From: Marinobacter iranensis | GTDB taxonomy: Bacteria > Pseudomonadota > Gammaproteobacteria > Pseudomonadales > Oleiphilaceae | NCBI RefSeq assembly: GCF_029207565.1 | Contig: NZ_JANCMW010000008.1 | Coordinates: 60,441 to 124,440, forward strand | DNA: 64,000 nt | Direction of reading: 5' to 3' | In this document: in pieces, positions 62,309-64,000 of the stretch | Layout: each line of letters begins with the position of its first letter | Numbering within the stretch: the first letter of the stretch is position 1 | Translations under genes and position numbers: made by a program | Notes under the pieces: generated by a model | Databases searched by the model: none | What the model saw: only the letters and a program-made list of their open reading frames with translations | Told to the model about the DNA's origin: nothing

Positions 62309-63364
62309 TCAATCAACCAGTTTTTCAAACACCACCGGCGTGTTCTTCTGGATATCCACAGCCGCTTTTCGGCCAATTACCTGCTTCAGGTATTTTGGCG
62401 CTATGCCAAACCCTGGCCGGACGCTGCGCACCGCATCAGCGGTGATGGTAGCACCTGTAGGAATATCTTTTACAAAGTACAGAGACCGCCTGAACTGAGC
62501 ATTGCCCTGCTCGCTGGATTTCCTTCCATAGTCGACCTTGCCCAGACACGACCAGACCGCGCGTGCATCCCTGCATAATTCCGCAAGGTCCTTTGGCTCA
62601 AGCGAAAAGCTGTCATCAGGCCCGCCTCCTTTACGATCGAGTGTGAAGTGCTTCTCGATCAGGGAAGCCCCAAGGGCGACGCTCGCAATGGCGGTGGTGT
62701 TATCTATGGTGTGATCTGAAAGCCCCGTTACAAGACCGAACCGATCAATCATGTCCGGGATCGTGAGCAGGTTGTAATCTTCTGCTGGTGCCGGGTATCC
62801 GCTTACGCAGTGCAATACGGCAATGCTCTCACATCCAGCGGCTCTGGCAGTTGACACCGCTTCTTCAATTTCTTCAGCACTGGCCATACCGGTGGAAATA
62901 ATCATCGGTTTTCCGGTTCTGGCAACATACTCAATGAGCGGCAGATCTACCGCCTCAAACGATGCAATCTTATAGGCAGGCGCGCCCAGGTCTTCCAGAA
63001 GGTCCACCGCGGTGGTATCAAAAGGAGAACTGAAGATCGTAATACCAAGCTCCACGGCACGGTCAAAAAGCGGCTTATGCCACCCCCACGGCATGTGCGC
63101 TTCCTGGTACAGCTCAAACAGCGTTCTCCCGTCCCAAAGTCCACCTTCGATCTGAAAGTCTTTGGCATCTGAATCCAGGGTAATGGTATCTGGCCGATAG
63201 GTCTGCAGTTTAACTGCGTCTGCACCGGCCTTCTTCGCTTCCTCCAGGATTTTCAGAGCAGTCTCAAGTTTGCCATTATGATTCGCAGACAGTTCGGCAA
63301 TAATATACGGCGGTTCATCACGAGCAATTCGTCGGCCGGCAATCCTGATCTCTGGTAACGTCAT
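62309..63364 (-). CDS. pseI: Pseudaminic acid synthase
   Basis: 351 aa. It condenses 6-deoxy-AltdiNAc with PEP. The NeuB-type barrel (YIIAELSANHNGKLETAL, GADAVKLQTYRPDTITLD, SGYPAPAEDYNL, GLSDHT, EKHFTLDR) and C-terminal SAF antifreeze-like domain (SLYFVKDIPTGATITADAVRSVRPGFG) are complete. PseI is favoured over NeuB by TYRPDTIT and the pse neighbours. It overlaps pseH by 4 bp. Confidence 0.95.
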   Translation of the reverse strand: MTLPEIRIAGRRIARDEPPYIIAELSANHNGKLETALKILEEAKKAGADAVKLQTYRPDTITLDSDAKDFQIEGGLWDGRTLFELYQEAHMPWGWHKPLFDRAVELGITIFSSPFDTTAVDLLEDLGAPAYKIASFEAVDLPLIEYVARTGKPMIISTGMASAEEIEEAVSTARAAGCESIAVLHCVSGYPAPAEDYNLLTIPDMIDRFGLVTGLSDHTIDNTTAIASVALGASLIEKHFTLDRKGGGPDDSFSLEPKDLAELCRDARAVWSCLGKVDYGRKSSEQGNAQFRRSLYFVKDIPTGATITADAVRSVRPGFGIAPKYLKQVIGRKAAVDIQKNTPVVFEKLVD

Positions 63365-63894
63365 AGTCTTTCATCCATTTTCTGGAATGACGGGTCGGTT
63401 TCAAGCAGCCCAAAGCATAAAACGTCGTGATAGCGCCGCCCGTCGAAATGCTGATCACGTAGACGGCCTTCCTCTTTAAAGCCCAACGCTCGATGGAATG
63501 CGATGGAACGCTCATTGAATGCAAGGGCCTGACCACACAGCTTGTGCAGGCAGAGGGCACGAAAGCCATACCGGATGACAGACTCTCCGAGCTTTCGACC
63601 AGAGCCTCGTGGTGTCTCCGGCGCGAGATAGAACCCCCAGTCCGCGACGGTTTCATGGCGGTTCTTTGTCAGGCTGGCAAAGCCAACGGGGGCATTGTTG
63701 ATTTCATAAATAAGCAGCCTCACGTCATTGTTCGATTGCACCCGCTGAAACCATGATAGGTGTTCTTCCCATTGAATTTCATGGCTGGTAAACATGAACC
63801 GCCTGACATCAGGATGGTTCCGCCACTGCCATACCAAATCCAGATCTGATTCCGTCATGGTTCTGAGAAGAGCTTCAGCCACAATTATCCTCAT
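63361..63894 (-). CDS. pseH: UDP-4-amino-4,6-dideoxy-AltNAc N-acetyltransferase
   Basis: 177 aa GNAT protein. LRTMTESDLDLVWQWRNHPDVRRFMF and the GRKLGESVIRYGF acetyl-CoA loop, with KLCGQALAFNERSIAFHRALGF, match PseH of the CMP-pseudaminic acid pathway. The ATG lies inside the end of pseG (20-bp overlap), and the stop overlaps pseI. Confidence 0.92.
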   Translation of the reverse strand: MRIIVAEALLRTMTESDLDLVWQWRNHPDVRRFMFTSHEIQWEEHLSWFQRVQSNNDVRLLIYEINNAPVGFASLTKNRHETVADWGFYLAPETPRGSGRKLGESVIRYGFRALCLHKLCGQALAFNERSIAFHRALGFKEEGRLRDQHFDGRRYHDVLCFGLLETDPSFQKMDERL

Positions 63895-64000
63895 TCAGCT
63901 GATCCGCCACCCTGACGCTGCCTCTCCCATCACATAGTCGGGATGAATGCCTGGTAAGAGAGGCACGCTGAGTCGAGAGCCGGGAAAGACTCTCGCAAAG
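63875..64000 (-). CDS. pseG: PseG C-terminus, UDP-sugar hydrolase (partial)
   Basis: The last 41 codons are visible, ending in TGA at 63877-63875. LTRHSSRLCDGRGSVRVADQL matches the C-terminal helix of GT28-type proteins such as PseG, which removes UDP before the PseI step. The other two frames hit stops within 23-34 codons, and this one fits the pseG-pseH-pseI order. The rest is outside the window. Confidence 0.7.
   Translation of the reverse strand, partial: LCESLSRLSTQRASLTRHSSRLCDGRGSVRVADQLNEDNCG

Noticed and set aside
63899..64000. Alternative frame at the right edge reading RLSVPLLPGIHPDYVM, resembling an aminotransferase tail
   Set aside because: It stops 34 codons in, while the overlapping frame ends in the PseG-like CDGRGSVRVADQL and fits pseG-pseH-pseI order.

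Overview
The window looks like a chromosomal segment of a marine gammaproteobacterium, most probably Marinobacter or a close relative. This is inferred from gene content and order (aroKB next to pilMNOPQ, ponA, maeB, rpmE, priA; argS-SPOR-hslVU; rppH-ptsP; nudF-yqiB-cpdA), from about 55-60% GC and from protein character; no database search was possible. No tRNA, rRNA, CRISPR array or intact insertion sequence was seen.

Positions 1-31,700 are mostly housekeeping. A leftward block holds a damX-like gene cut by the window edge inside a hexanucleotide repeat, then aroB, aroK and the type IV pilus assembly genes pilQ-P-O-N-M. The bifunctional penicillin-binding protein gene ponA diverges from pilM. 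Then come maeB, rpmE, priA, an Ig-like calcium-site lipoprotein, argS, an FtsN-like SPOR protein and hslVU behind a likely sigma-32 promoter. These are followed by a patatin-like protein that lacks its catalytic serine, ptsP, rppH, a HAD phosphatase, rlmI, gcvH and the metR/metE pair with a MetR operator.

Positions 31,700-39,900 are mixed. There is a DUF3592 protein and a decayed type VI secretion remnant (truncated vgrG, frameshifted effector tail, DUF6708-like membrane protein). After that come the nudF-DUF1249-cpdA operon, and thiC behind a TPP riboswitch. Four copies of an unusual structured intergenic element occur between 26,359 and 37,610. Each has a long perfect or near-perfect closing stem whose sequence differs in every copy, around a core of about 53 nt with two small GGA-loop hairpins.

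Positions 39,870-64,000 are an envelope and surface-glycan region: tolC, waaA, two LpxL/LpxM-type acyltransferases, an ELM1-family protein, a YrbL-like kinase-fold protein, seven glycosyltransferase-type genes, an O-antigen ligase/polymerase, a sulfotransferase-like gene and the end of a pseudaminic acid operon (pseG-pseH-pseI) with a capsule-type protein. Embedded here is a three-gene operon resembling Campylobacter jejuni Cj1418-Cj1417-Cj1416: L-glutamine kinase, amidotransferase-fold hydrolase and cytidylyltransferase. This predicts synthesis of a CDP-activated phosphoramidate, a surface-glycan modification best known from C. jejuni. The adjacent PAPS-type sulfotransferase homologue is a speculative candidate for the transferase. 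The variable-stem repeat family and this predicted phosphoramidate locus are the two most interesting items.
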